A stretch of DNA of 64,000 nucleotides from Alphaproteobacteria bacterium (GTDB lineage: Bacteria > Pseudomonadota > Alphaproteobacteria > Bin95). This document shows positions 33,832 through 41,763 of the stretch, piece after piece (position 1 is the stretch's first letter; each line of letters starts with the position of its first letter). The notes under the pieces are model-generated. The model made no database searches, was not told the origin of the DNA, and saw only the letters and a program-made list of their open reading frames with translations. The stretch lies in NCBI GenBank assembly GCA_020638555.1, contig JACKII010000002.1, forward strand, positions 620,001-684,000, read 5' to 3'. The translations under genes were made by a program, and so were the position numbers.

Positions 33832-34650
33832 TCATCCTTCGAACTCCGCCCGTTCCGGTGTTCGCGAGAGCGAGCGATCCCGGCGCGCCGCTCCGCGACG
33901 GCCGGGAAATGGGGTCAGTCGCGCCAGCCGGATCTCGTCGCGGTCGAGCAGGCGCTTGATGGCATCGAAATGCCCCTGCACCTGGGTCAGGTCGCTTTCC
34001 TGGTTGATCTGGCGGGCGGTGTGCTCGACCATTTGCTGCGGGATGGCGCGGAACGGCTTGCCGTGCGCCTTGGCCAGCGTCTGCACCTGCGCCGCACGCT
34101 CCAGGTAATAGAGGTCGTCGAACGCCTTGGCGACGGTCGGTGCCGTCACCACGACGCCGTGATGACCCAGAAAGGCGATGGGCTTGTCGGCCATGGCATC
34201 GGCAATGCGCTCGCCTTCCTGGTGGTCGAGCGCCAGGCCGCCATAGCCGTCGTCATAGGCGATGCGGTCGTAGAAGCGCAGCGCCCCTTGCTCCACCATT
34301 TCCAGCCGGCCGTCCTCGACAATGGTCAGCGCCGTGGCATAGGGCATATGCGTGTGCAGCACCGCCCGCGCCGCCGGGCGCTTGGCATGGATCGGCGCGT
34401 GGATGTAGTAGGCGGTGGCCTCCACCGTGCCGGCGCCGTCCAGCACGCGGCCGTCACGGTGGCAGAGCACGATGTCGCTCGCCCGGATTTCCGACCAGTG
34501 CATGCCCTGGGGGTTGACCAGGAACTCGTCGCCGCTCTCGGAGACGGCGAGCGAGAAATGGTTGCAGATGCCCTCGTTCAGGCCCAGCCGCGCCGAATAG
34601 CGGAGGGCGGCGGCGAGGTCTTCGCGGTCCTGTTGCAGATCGTTGCGCAT
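33832..34650 (-). CDS. Class II aldolase/adducin-family protein
   Basis: This 272-residue protein of the class II aldolase family resembles fuculose-phosphate aldolase and adducin heads. It has GLNEGICNHFSLAV, the zinc-site pair HTHMPYATAL near residue 98, and FLGHHGVVV (third His) near residue 165. Family members usually end soon after the FDAIKRLLDRDE helix near residue 235. Here a basic tail of about 28 residues (TPFPGRRGAARRDRS...) follows, and it is encoded by a dispersed REP-like repeat. AAGGGA precedes the ATG. It is 12 bases downstream of an SDR gene. Confidence 0.87.
   Translation of the reverse strand: MRNDLQQDREDLAAALRYSARLGLNEGICNHFSLAVSESGDEFLVNPQGMHWSEIRASDIVLCHRDGRVLDGAGTVEATAYYIHAPIHAKRPAARAVLHTHMPYATALTIVEDGRLEMVEQGALRFYDRIAYDDGYGGLALDHQEGERIADAMADKPIAFLGHHGVVVTAPTVAKAFDDLYYLERAAQVQTLAKAHGKPFRAIPQQMVEHTARQINQESDLTQVQGHFDAIKRLLDRDEIRLARLTPFPGRRGAARRDRSLSRTPERAEFEG
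33876..33910 (-). repeat. REP-like hairpin, family 2, inside the aldolase 3' end
   Basis: Read on the minus strand the sequence is ATTTCCCGGCCGTCGCGGAG...GCCGGGATCGC, matching the copies at 10504-10540 and 53931-53987. The match to the second continues through CGCTCTCGCGAACACCG. This copy is translated as the C-terminal tail of the aldolase-family protein. Confidence 0.7.
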
Positions 34651-34662
34651 GTTCGCTGTCCC

Positions 34663-35403
34663 TTAAAGCGTGAGCCCGCCGTCCGACACCATGACGGAGC
34701 CGGTGGTGTAGGCGCTTTCATCACTGGCGAGGTAGACGGCCAGGGCCGCGATCTCCTCCGCCGTGCCGACACGCCCGAGCGGCTGGCGGGCAATGAAGTC
34801 CTTGCGCGCCTGCACCGGGTCGGCGAAGGCGTTGATACGGTCGTCGAGGCTGGGCGATTGCACGGTTCCGGGTGCAATCGCGTTGCATCGAATGCCCTGG
34901 GCGATGAAGTCGCGTGCCACCGACTTGGTCAGGCCGATCACCGCCGCCTTGGTCGCGCCATAGACACAGCGCACCGGCACGCCGGAAATCGAGCCGGAGA
35001 CGCTCGCCATGTTGATGATGGAGCCGCCGCCCGCCGCGATCATGCCGGGCAGGAACGCCTTGATCATGCGGAACTGCGAGCGGACGTTCAGGTCGAAGCC
35101 GAACGCCCATTCGTCCTCGGTCGCGTCCAGAATGCTGCCATGGTGCACGAAGCCGGCGCAGTTCAGCAGCATCGCCGGCGCCGAAATCTCTGCGGCCAGC
35201 GCCTGGATCTGAGCGGGGTCGAGCACGTCCAGGCGGCGGGTGGTGAGGCCGGGCGTGCCGTCCAGTTCCGCCAGCTTGTCGGCATTGATGTCGGTCGCCA
35301 GCACCTGGGCACCTTCGGCGGCAAAGGCGATGGCGCAGGCGCGGCCGATGCCCTGGGCGGCGGCGGTGACGAGGGCGGTCTTGCCGGCGAGGCGGTCGGT
35401 CAT
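34663..35403 (-). CDS. SDR-family dehydrogenase (BDH2/ketodeoxyfuconate dehydrogenase-like)
   Basis: This is a 246-residue short-chain dehydrogenase. The N-terminus GKTALVTAAAQGIGRACAIAF and the acidic ATDINADKL (NAD preference) resemble the BDH2 group, which includes 3-hydroxybutyrate and 2-keto-3-deoxy-L-fuconate dehydrogenases. The catalytic set is in NMASVSGS and VYGATKAAVIG. The C-terminus YTTGSVMVSDGGLTL is typical. The operon with a class II aldolase makes a sugar-acid route plausible, but this is inference. Confidence 0.88.
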   Translation of the reverse strand: MTDRLAGKTALVTAAAQGIGRACAIAFAAEGAQVLATDINADKLAELDGTPGLTTRRLDVLDPAQIQALAAEISAPAMLLNCAGFVHHGSILDATEDEWAFGFDLNVRSQFRMIKAFLPGMIAAGGGSIINMASVSGSISGVPVRCVYGATKAAVIGLTKSVARDFIAQGIRCNAIAPGTVQSPSLDDRINAFADPVQARKDFIARQPLGRVGTAEEIAALAVYLASDESAYTTGSVMVSDGGLTL

Positions 35404-35444
35404 GAAACGGGCCTTTGTGTTTGAAGTTTGTTGGCGCGACGCGG

Positions 35445-35708
35445 CTAGCCGGTTTCGATGGCCGCCCGGATCACCTGCCACTCGTCCTCGATCGTGCCCG
35501 GATGGCGGTCCTTGCCGGCGTGGCGGTACCAGTAGCCGGCGTTTCTGTCGTCGCCTTCGATCCGATGCACCAGCGCATGCACCCAGTCGAACAGGGGATC
35601 GCCCTCGTGCGCCTGGCAAATCTGGTGCGCGGTCTCCCAGGCCTCGCCCATCCGGAACCCGCCGGATTTGAGCAGGTCCATCGCTTCGACAAGGTGTTCC
35701 TGAGACAT
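35445..35708 (-). CDS. Small conserved-looking protein of unknown function
   Basis: The 87-residue product begins MSQEHLVEAMDLLKSGGF and includes AWETAHQICQAHEGDPLFDW, HALVHRIEGDDRNAGYWY, and RHPGTIEDEWQVIRAAI. It is acidic, rich in His and Trp, and probably all-helical and cytoplasmic. I have an impression of similar uncharacterised proteobacterial proteins but cannot name a family. It lies 42 bases upstream of the SDR gene on the same strand and may share its transcript. Confidence 0.65.
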   Translation of the reverse strand: MSQEHLVEAMDLLKSGGFRMGEAWETAHQICQAHEGDPLFDWVHALVHRIEGDDRNAGYWYRHAGKDRHPGTIEDEWQVIRAAIETG

Positions 35709-35833
35709 GGGGGCCGCCTGACGGTCTGCTGGCTGGTGGCGTTGCGCGAGGGCCACAGGCTAGCAGCCGCAGGCGCCGATGGCACCCGGAATTTGCGCTG
35801 GCGGAGCGCGGCGGCCATCCCCCGAAACGCAAC

Positions 35834-35858
35834 GACCCCACCCGTAGTGGGTGGGGTC
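35834..35858 (-). terminator. Terminator of the VPAPA-type surface protein gene
   Basis: A perfect 10-pair stem, GACCCCACCC / GGGTGGGGTC with loop GTAGT, lies 32 bases beyond the stop. On the minus strand it is followed by a moderately T-rich GTTGCGTTTC. Confidence 0.7.
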
Positions 35859-35889
35859 GCGGTGCCGAAGCGCCGGGTGAGGGTGCCGG

Positions 35890-36633
35890 TCAGGCGGTGC
35901 GGCGCCGCCGGAGCGTCAGCCCCGCGAGGCCCAGAACCGGCCCCATCAGCAGCAGGCCCGCCGGAGCGGGGACCGCCGTTTCCTCGATGCCGGCATAGAG
36001 CACTTGCGCCTGCGAATAGTTGTAGAAGCCGAAACCCCCGTCCGGGAAGCTGCCGGCCACGCTGAGTTCTAGCGCGTCGTTGACCTTCACTTGCACCAGC
36101 GTCGGGGTGAACACCAGGTCGAACGTGTAGGTGGTGTTGTCGGCCCAGCCGGTGCTGCCGAGATTGGTCGCCCGCGCCAGTTCGGTCACATTGTTGGCCG
36201 GCGCGTGGCACCAGCCACCACTATCGTTGCCCAACGGGCCCGTGACGTGGGAAATCGCCAGTCCGGCCGGCGCGGAGCAGCTGAAGCCGCCTTGTGTGTT
36301 CTGTTTCCAGTCCACCAGCAGATAATCGGCGCTGCCATTGCCCAGGTCGCCGGCGTGATAGCCCAAGACGAAGCCGATAAAGTCGTCGTCGCCGGTGGTC
36401 TGGACGCGGATCGTGCCGGACAACTGGCTGCCCTGGCTGGAGGCCGAGTTGTTGTGGAACACGGTCGGTGAGCCATTCTGGGTCTGAAGCACGGCATTGT
36501 TGCCGGCCTGTAGGTTCCAGGTGCCAGGGCCTTCGGCGACCCAACCGGTCAGGTCCACCGGGGCCGCATTGGCCGACGCTGTCGTCAGTGCCACAACGGC
36601 GGTTGCCACGAAGCCTTTCATCATGCGGTACAT
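35890..36633 (-). CDS. Secreted protein with PEP-CTERM/VPAPA-type exosortase anchor
   Basis: This is a 247-residue exported protein. The signal peptide is GFVATAVVALTTASANAA. The middle looks like a lectin/jelly-roll domain (DFIGFVLGYHAGD, YLLVDWKQNTQGG, LVQVKVNDALEL) resembling LamG or thrombospondin C-terminal folds. The C-terminus VPAPAGLLLMGPVLGLAGLT followed by RRRR is the tripartite exosortase sorting signal in its VPAPA form. Two Cys could form a disulfide. AGAGGG precedes the ATG at 36633. The exosortase that would process it is not in this window. Confidence 0.82.
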   Translation of the reverse strand: MYRMMKGFVATAVVALTTASANAAPVDLTGWVAEGPGTWNLQAGNNAVLQTQNGSPTVFHNNSASSQGSQLSGTIRVQTTGDDDFIGFVLGYHAGDLGNGSADYLLVDWKQNTQGGFSCSAPAGLAISHVTGPLGNDSGGWCHAPANNVTELARATNLGSTGWADNTTYTFDLVFTPTLVQVKVNDALELSVAGSFPDGGFGFYNYSQAQVLYAGIEETAVPAPAGLLLMGPVLGLAGLTLRRRRTA

Positions 36634-36684
36634 TCTTGCCCTCTTCGATCTGTTGTAAGTGTCGCATAACATTTTATGGCAAGG

Positions 36685-36713
36685 GGTATACAGGTAGCGA
36701 TATTGAGAGGCAA
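36685..36713 (-). promoter_or_regulatory. Candidate promoter of the VPAPA protein gene
   Basis: On the minus strand TTGCCT (36708-36713) and TATACC (36685-36690) are 17 bases apart, each matching four of six consensus positions. The expected start is near 36678, leaving a leader of about 45 bases. Confidence 0.35.
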
Positions 36714-36837
36714 CCCTTTTCCAAAATTTGTCTGTGTTTTTCGGTGTGCCGCGCTGCGGCAGTCGCCGGACCTTTGACATCGCCATCCGGTTCGGCGATC
36801 TAAGGCGTCTGTTTTCCGGCAAGCAGGAAGTCCGCGC

Positions 36838-38484
36838 ATGGCGTCCGCCACCGTCGACCCCGTCCAACTCGAAATCATCCGCAACGCGCTCGTGGCGGCG
36901 GCGGAGGAGATGAGCGTCACCATCTGGCGCACGTCGCGCTCGACGGTGGTGCGCGAGATGCTGGACTATTCCACCCAGGTGTTCGACGGCAAGGGCCGGG
37001 CGGTGGCGCAGGCGGCGCGCATTCCCGTGCACCTGAACAGCATGAGCGTCTGCCTCGACCGCATCGTCCGCGATTTCCTCCCGCTGGAGGACTGGAATGA
37101 CGGCGACGTCATCCTGACCAACGACCCCTATTGCGGCGGCCAGCACCTGCCGGACTTCGTCGCTTTCAAGCCGGTGTTTGCCGATGGCGTCAGGGTCGGT
37201 ATCGCCGCCACCATCGTCCACCATATCGATGTGGGCGGCGGTGCGGCGGGCTCGTACTTCCCCCAGGCGCGTGAGGTCTATCACGAAGGGCTGCGCATCC
37301 CGCCCTGCAAGGTGGTGGAAGCCGGCAAGCTGAACACGGCCGTCGTCGCGATCATCCGCCAGAACTCCCGCGAGCCGGACCAGATCGGCGGCGACTTCGC
37401 CAGCCAACTCGCCGCCATGGAGATCGGCGCCCAGGGGCTGCGCAAGCTCGCCCGGCGCTATGGTGCCGACGGATTGCAGGCGGCGATGGATGCGTTGCAG
37501 GACCAGTCGGACCGAACCATGCGCGCCATGCTGCGCGACCTGCCGGACGGCACCTATCGCTTCACCGACTATGTCGACGACGACGGCATTTCGAACGAAC
37601 CCTTGCGCCTGGAATGTGCGGTCACGATTGCCGGCGACACGGCGGAGGTGGATTTCTCCGGCTCCAGCCCGCAGGCGGTGGGGCCGGTGAACTGCACGTT
37701 GAACATGACGGCCTCCGGCATCTATTGCGCCTTTGCCATGCTGGCGGACGGCAAGGTCATGGCGAATTCCGGCGCCTATCGCGCCATTGCCATCCGGGCA
37801 GAGGAGGGGACCGTGGTCTCGGCCCGCGCGCCGGCGCCGGTGGCGAACCGCATGGCGACCGGCCACCGCGTCGTGACCACCGTTCTCGGCGCGCTCGCCC
37901 AGGCCGCGCCGGATCGGGTGCCGGCGGCCTATTACGGCGTCAGCTATGTGCAGACGCTCTCCACGCCCGACCCGGCGACCGGCGCGCCCAGGGTGTATTT
38001 CGAGATCGAGATCGGCGGTTGGGGCGGCCATCCGGAGCAGGACGGCGCCGATGCCTTCAGCGCCGGCTTCCACAACTCGTCGGCGACGCCGGTCGAACTG
38101 AACGAGGCCTATTTCCCTCTGACCTTCACCGAATACAGCCTGATCCCGGACTCGGGCGGCGCCGGCAAGCATCGCGGCGGCACCGGCCTGCGCCGCGCCT
38201 ACCGCCTGGATGCGCCGACCAGCGGCTGGCTCTCGGGCAATTTCGAGCGTTTCACGGTGCCGCCCTATGGCCTCGCCGGCGGCGAACCGGGCCGGCCGGG
38301 GCGGTTCTACCTCGTCCGCGACGGCAAGGAGCAGGCACTGCCCTCGAAGATCGCGAACCAGGAGGTCCGCCCCGGCGACGTGGTCGTGCTGGAGACCGCC
38401 GGCGGCGGCGGCTTCGGCAACCCGGTCGAGCGGGACGACGGGGCCCGCGCGCGCGATGTGGCCGGCGGCTATGTGAGCGGGTGA
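36838..38484 (+). CDS. Hydantoinase B / oxoprolinase family protein, orphan
   Basis: This 548-residue protein belongs to the HyuB/acetone carboxylase alpha-like family. It has the typical opening PVQLEIIRNALVAAAEEM, RTSRSTVVREMLDYS, VILTNDPYCGGQHLPD, and the C-terminal block GGAGKHRGGTGLRRAY with LETAGGGGFGNP. HyuB normally works with an ATP-using HyuA subunit in hydantoin or oxoproline hydrolysis. No hyuA lies within reach here, so the substrate and even the activity are uncertain. AGGAAG lies 9 bases before the ATG. Confidence 0.9.
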   Translation: MASATVDPVQLEIIRNALVAAAEEMSVTIWRTSRSTVVREMLDYSTQVFDGKGRAVAQAARIPVHLNSMSVCLDRIVRDFLPLEDWNDGDVILTNDPYCGGQHLPDFVAFKPVFADGVRVGIAATIVHHIDVGGGAAGSYFPQAREVYHEGLRIPPCKVVEAGKLNTAVVAIIRQNSREPDQIGGDFASQLAAMEIGAQGLRKLARRYGADGLQAAMDALQDQSDRTMRAMLRDLPDGTYRFTDYVDDDGISNEPLRLECAVTIAGDTAEVDFSGSSPQAVGPVNCTLNMTASGIYCAFAMLADGKVMANSGAYRAIAIRAEEGTVVSARAPAPVANRMATGHRVVTTVLGALAQAAPDRVPAAYYGVSYVQTLSTPDPATGAPRVYFEIEIGGWGGHPEQDGADAFSAGFHNSSATPVELNEAYFPLTFTEYSLIPDSGGAGKHRGGTGLRRAYRLDAPTSGWLSGNFERFTVPPYGLAGGEPGRPGRFYLVRDGKEQALPSKIANQEVRPGDVVVLETAGGGGFGNPVERDDGARARDVAGGYVSG

Positions 38485-38537
38485 CGCCTATGCAAGCGGG
38501 TGAGGGGCGGCGGTTTTGCGGCCGCCGGTGACTTCGG

Positions 38538-39119
38538 CTAAAACACCGTGGCGCCGGCGGAATTGTAGAATGCCGCAACGCCCAGGAGATGGGTCACCTC
38601 GCCATTCTCCCGGCCGAACGGCAGCAAAACGCGCTGGTAGCGATAGACATTGCCGCGGTCGGGCCAGTTGGTCTCGCTTTGGCTCACGATGGGCTGGCGC
38701 GCATCGGCACATGCGCGCAGGTCGCCCAGCACTTGCGGCGCCAGGCTCTTCGGTATCAGATCCCGCACGCGGGCGCCGGTGATCTCCCGCCCGTAGACGG
38801 AGCCATAGGCGGCGCCGGCAAACCGCACGTGCCAGTCGTCCTCGGTCGGGTCCCGTTCCAGCAGAAACGTCACCGGCCAAAGCCGATGAAATTCGGCCGG
38901 GTCGAGATCGCTGCGGCTGGGCAGGATCTTGTCGCCTTGCTTGGCGTGCCAAAGCGCGGAAATGAAAGTCAGGCGCTCTTCCAGCGGCTGGAGGGCCGCG
39001 GCTTCGTCGAAACGGCGCGGAGCCGCGTCACGATCGGGCTGCACCGCACGCTTTGGGACCGTTTCGGAAACGGTAGCGATGCCTCTCCCGTTGCTTTTGT
39101 GACCGGGCATTTCTGCCAT
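38538..39119 (-). CDS. PAS_5 domain protein
   Basis: This is a 193-residue soluble protein whose region from about residue 65 matches the alphaproteobacterial PAS_5 family: LPSRSDLDPAEFHRLWPVTF, then FAGAAYGSVYGREITGARVRD and VYRYQRVLLPFGREN. Such proteins are stand-alone sensors without an output domain. The first 50 residues look disordered. The ATG at 39119 has AGGA 8 bases upstream. A perfect CtrA-type box and a candidate promoter lie about 85-125 bases upstream, suggesting cell-cycle control; this is inference. Confidence 0.83.
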   Translation of the reverse strand: MAEMPGHKSNGRGIATVSETVPKRAVQPDRDAAPRRFDEAAALQPLEERLTFISALWHAKQGDKILPSRSDLDPAEFHRLWPVTFLLERDPTEDDWHVRFAGAAYGSVYGREITGARVRDLIPKSLAPQVLGDLRACADARQPIVSQSETNWPDRGNVYRYQRVLLPFGRENGEVTHLLGVAAFYNSAGATVF

Positions 39120-39195
39120 CGAATCATCCTGACCATCACCGGCTCGAGGCATTCCGCCGATTACGTCACCACAACCAAGGGTGTTACGGTCTGCC

Positions 39196-39210
39196 TTAAT
39201 CGCGCCTTAA
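39196..39210. promoter_or_regulatory. Perfect CtrA box (TTAA-N7-TTAA)
   Basis: The sequence TTAATCGCGCCTTAA contains two TTAA half-sites separated by exactly 7 bases, the consensus of the alphaproteobacterial response regulator CtrA. It lies in the upstream region of the PAS_5 gene, next to its candidate promoter. Confidence 0.6.
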
Positions 39211-39215
39211 ATGCG

Positions 39216-39244
39216 ACTCTAGGGGCCGAATTTAGGAATGGCAA
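39216..39244 (-). promoter_or_regulatory. Candidate sigma-70 promoter of the PAS_5 gene
   Basis: On the minus strand TTGCCA (39239-39244) and TAGAGT (39216-39221) are 17 bases apart, matching five and four consensus positions. The expected start near 39209 falls inside the CtrA box, a position usually associated with repression. Confidence 0.45.
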
Positions 39245-39313
39245 CTGAACATACGGTTAGCAGGTACCACAAAAATGCGGGGCTCCGGGTTCGTGCGGGC
39301 TTTGCCCTTTTGT

Positions 39314-40249
39314 TTAGGACCGTAGCAATTCATGCAGCGTTTGATTGAACGCGTCCGGTCGCTCGTACATGACCCAGTGGCCGGCATCGGGCACGATTGC
39401 GAACGGACAATCGGGCTGGATGGCTTGCAACAACTCCTTGCGCTCGTGCAGGAACGGGTAGCCGGTCGAATCGAACTCGCCCCAGATGCCGGCAATGGGG
39501 GCGGGGCATTTCGGCAGCACCTTGGCCAGGCTGGCCTCGCGCGCGAAAATGCGGCTGCGGGTGACGGCGCGGGTGGTGTTCAGCATCTGCATCAACAGGG
39601 CGACGTCGTCGATCTCCGCCCGGTCGCGCAGCATCAGGATGCCGAGATTGTTGCGTGCCAGCTCCGTGAATTCCGCGTGGGTCATGTCGCGGCGGAAGCG
39701 GGACATGGGCATGCCCTCGGCGCGGCTCAGGCCCATGCCGCCGGCGCCGACCAGCACGAAGCGGCGCAGGCGCCGGTCCATGAACTGGGCCGTGTGCCCG
39801 CCCAGGATCGAGCCGAAGGAAAAGCCGACCAGGTCGAAACGGTCGTCCGGGGAGGGAAAGAGCTGTTTCAGGCCGTTCGCGATCACCTCGCCGATGCTGT
39901 CGGCGTTGCGGGTGTCCGGCGGCGGGTCGCTGTCGCCGAGGCCGGGGGAATCGGCGCAATAGACGGTGAAATGCTGCTTGAAATACGGCACGTTGCGGAT
40001 CCAGTGGATCCACGAGCCATAGCCGCCATGGAAGAAGACGAGGTTCGGCTTGCCGGAGCCGAGCCCCCAGACCCGCCAGATCTGGTGCCCCTCGCCGGAG
40101 GGCGTGCGCAGGATTTCGGCATCGGCCTCCACCGCGCCGATTTTGGCTGCGGCTTCCGGCATGGGCGGGATGCCATGGTCCATGCGCGGCTCGCGCAGGA
40201 TGCGCATGGTGGGACTGTCGTTCATTGCCGTCTCAAGCCTCATCGTCAT
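39314..40249 (-). CDS. Alpha/beta-hydrolase
   Basis: This is a 311-residue alpha/beta-hydrolase. The oxyanion loop is VFFHGGYGSWIHW near residue 70, the nucleophile elbow GFSFGS near residue 140, an acid probably in GEFDSTGYPFL, and the catalytic His in PDAGHWVMYERP near residue 293. The ATG at 40249 overlaps the stop of the creatininase-family gene (ATGA), so the two enzymes are co-translated and probably act in one degradative route. The substrate is unknown. Confidence 0.85.
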   Translation of the reverse strand: MTMRLETAMNDSPTMRILREPRMDHGIPPMPEAAAKIGAVEADAEILRTPSGEGHQIWRVWGLGSGKPNLVFFHGGYGSWIHWIRNVPYFKQHFTVYCADSPGLGDSDPPPDTRNADSIGEVIANGLKQLFPSPDDRFDLVGFSFGSILGGHTAQFMDRRLRRFVLVGAGGMGLSRAEGMPMSRFRRDMTHAEFTELARNNLGILMLRDRAEIDDVALLMQMLNTTRAVTRSRIFAREASLAKVLPKCPAPIAGIWGEFDSTGYPFLHERKELLQAIQPDCPFAIVPDAGHWVMYERPDAFNQTLHELLRS

Positions 40250-40989
40250 GCGTCGTCCGCAAACGCTTTCAGGTCTTCGGCCACGTCTTCGACCGAGGCC
40301 CAAAAAATTCGTTCCCCGTGTGCCACCGTCGACAGCGACGGGTCGGAGCCGATGCGTCCGTCCGGGAAGCGGCGGCGATAGTCCTCCGCGTCGCGGATCG
40401 GGCCTTTCGGCGCGATCTTCGGCGCCATCTGCGCCTGCTTCACGTGATCGGGAAAGGCGTAATAGCTGAGCGAGACCTCCGACGGCGTGGCATGGCTGCC
40501 CTCGCTGTCGCCATAGAGTTCCTTGGAGAGTTCGCGGAAGCGCTTGCCCATGAACCAGTTTTGCAGCTTCAGGCGGAAGCCGCGTTCGGCGCCTTTCAGG
40601 CTGGCCTCGGCATAGATTTCGCTGAACGCGGCGCTGATGGTGGCAATATTGCCGCCATGGCCGTTCAGGAAATACAGCCGGTCGAAGCCGTGCTTGGTCA
40701 GCGAGGTCACCACGTCCTTCAGCGTCTCGATCAGCACCTGCGGGCGATAGGTGATGGTGCCAGGGAAGGCCATGTGGTGCTGCGCCATGCCGATGGACAG
40801 CGTCGGGCCGACCAGCACGCCGGTCTTGTCGGCCACGCCGTTGGCGATGGTTTCCGGGCAGATGGCGTCGGTGCCGATCAGGCCGTTGGGGCCGTGCTGC
40901 TCGGTCGAGCCGATGGGGATGATGATGTCACGGCGGGTTTGCAGGTAGGTTTCGACCTCCTGCCAGGTGCTGAGTTGCAGGCGAGGCAT
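40246..40989 (-). CDS. Creatininase-family amidohydrolase
   Basis: This 247-residue metalloenzyme belongs to the family of creatinine amidohydrolase, which also contains 2-amino-5-formylamino-pyrimidinone hydrolases and MftE-type peptidases. Metal and active-site motifs are visible: IIPIGSTEQHGPN near residue 30, the GTDAICPE Asp, FLNGHGGNIAT near residue 110 and EGSHATPSEVS near residue 165. The Shine-Dalgarno sequence is weak. Its partner is the overlapping alpha/beta-hydrolase. Confidence 0.88.
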   Translation of the reverse strand: MPRLQLSTWQEVETYLQTRRDIIIPIGSTEQHGPNGLIGTDAICPETIANGVADKTGVLVGPTLSIGMAQHHMAFPGTITYRPQVLIETLKDVVTSLTKHGFDRLYFLNGHGGNIATISAAFSEIYAEASLKGAERGFRLKLQNWFMGKRFRELSKELYGDSEGSHATPSEVSLSYYAFPDHVKQAQMAPKIAPKGPIRDAEDYRRRFPDGRIGSDPSLSTVAHGERIFWASVEDVAEDLKAFADDA

Positions 40990-41095
40990 GCGGGCGGGCT
41001 TTCAAGGGCATCGGAGCGCACGGGAACCGCCATCCTCAGCGAGGGGAGGGGGCGGAGTCAAACCCTCTTGCCGACGCCGTGGGCCGGCGGCCGCC

Positions 41096-41755
41096 TCAGC
41101 CCTCCGCCCACATGCGCAACAGGTTGCTGCGGGCGCGTTGCAGGCGCGCGAACTCCGGCGAGGGGCCGGCGGCGGCGAAGAGCGCGCTCGCGGCCTGGTC
41201 CAGGTCGAACAGGATGGCGCGCCGGGCGGCATCCGGCACCCAGCTGGTGATCCAGCCCACCACGGCGAGGCGGGCGCCGGCGGTGACCGGCGCGACACGG
41301 TGGAGCGTATCCGAAGGGTAGAGCACCATCTGCCCGGCCTCCAGGCGGATGGCACGCTCCTCCAGCGCCTCGTCGATCACCAGTTCGCCGCCCTCGTAGG
41401 CATCGGACGGCGAAAGGCAGAGGGTGAACGAGAGGTCGGTGCGGCGACCGTCCATGATCGCGTCATCGACATGCAGGCCATAGGCCATGCCGGGGGTGTA
41501 GCGCGAGACCAGCAGCCGGGGATAGGCCCGCGGCCGGGCCAGCGACCGGACGAGCGGGTGCTCGTCCAGCGCCTCCCGCACCTTGTCGAGAATGGCCTGG
41601 CGGTTCGGTGTCGGCTCGGCCTGCTCGTTGGCCTTGACCGCGCGGGCATAGCGCCCGGCGGTGCGCCGCCCGTCCTCGAAGGGCAGGGCGGCGGCGGCCT
41701 CGTAGAGGGCCGCGACCGTGTGCCGGTCCAGCAGATCGTCGATGACGCAGACCAT
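41096..41755 (-). CDS. piuC: Fe2+-dependent 2-oxoglutarate dioxygenase PiuC (PKHD-type hydroxylase)
   Basis: PiuC/YbiX proteins are Fe(II)/2-oxoglutarate hydroxylases that are made under iron limitation, often beside TonB siderophore receptors. The 219-residue length is usual. The metal ligands are in GLHVDDAIM (HxD) and LHRVAPVT (distal His), and GARLAVVGWI supplies the Arg that binds 2-oxoglutarate. The start lies 8 bases after the stop of an exported protein whose promoter region has a Fur box. No TonB receptor gene is adjacent. Confidence 0.9.
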   Translation of the reverse strand: MVCVIDDLLDRHTVAALYEAAAALPFEDGRRTAGRYARAVKANEQAEPTPNRQAILDKVREALDEHPLVRSLARPRAYPRLLVSRYTPGMAYGLHVDDAIMDGRRTDLSFTLCLSPSDAYEGGELVIDEALEERAIRLEAGQMVLYPSDTLHRVAPVTAGARLAVVGWITSWVPDAARRAILFDLDQAASALFAAAGPSPEFARLQRARSNLLRMWAEG

Positions 41756-41763
41756 GGCAGGGC

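Noticed and set aside
36774..36802. TTGACA upstream of the HyuB gene as a promoter
   Set aside because: The -35 match is perfect, but no acceptable -10 follows at 16-18 bases; the best (TCTAAG) is at 19.
40985..41095. GC-rich gap between creatininase and piuC as another REP copy
   Set aside because: It lacks the TTTCCCGG...CCGGGA arms and matches neither repeat family.
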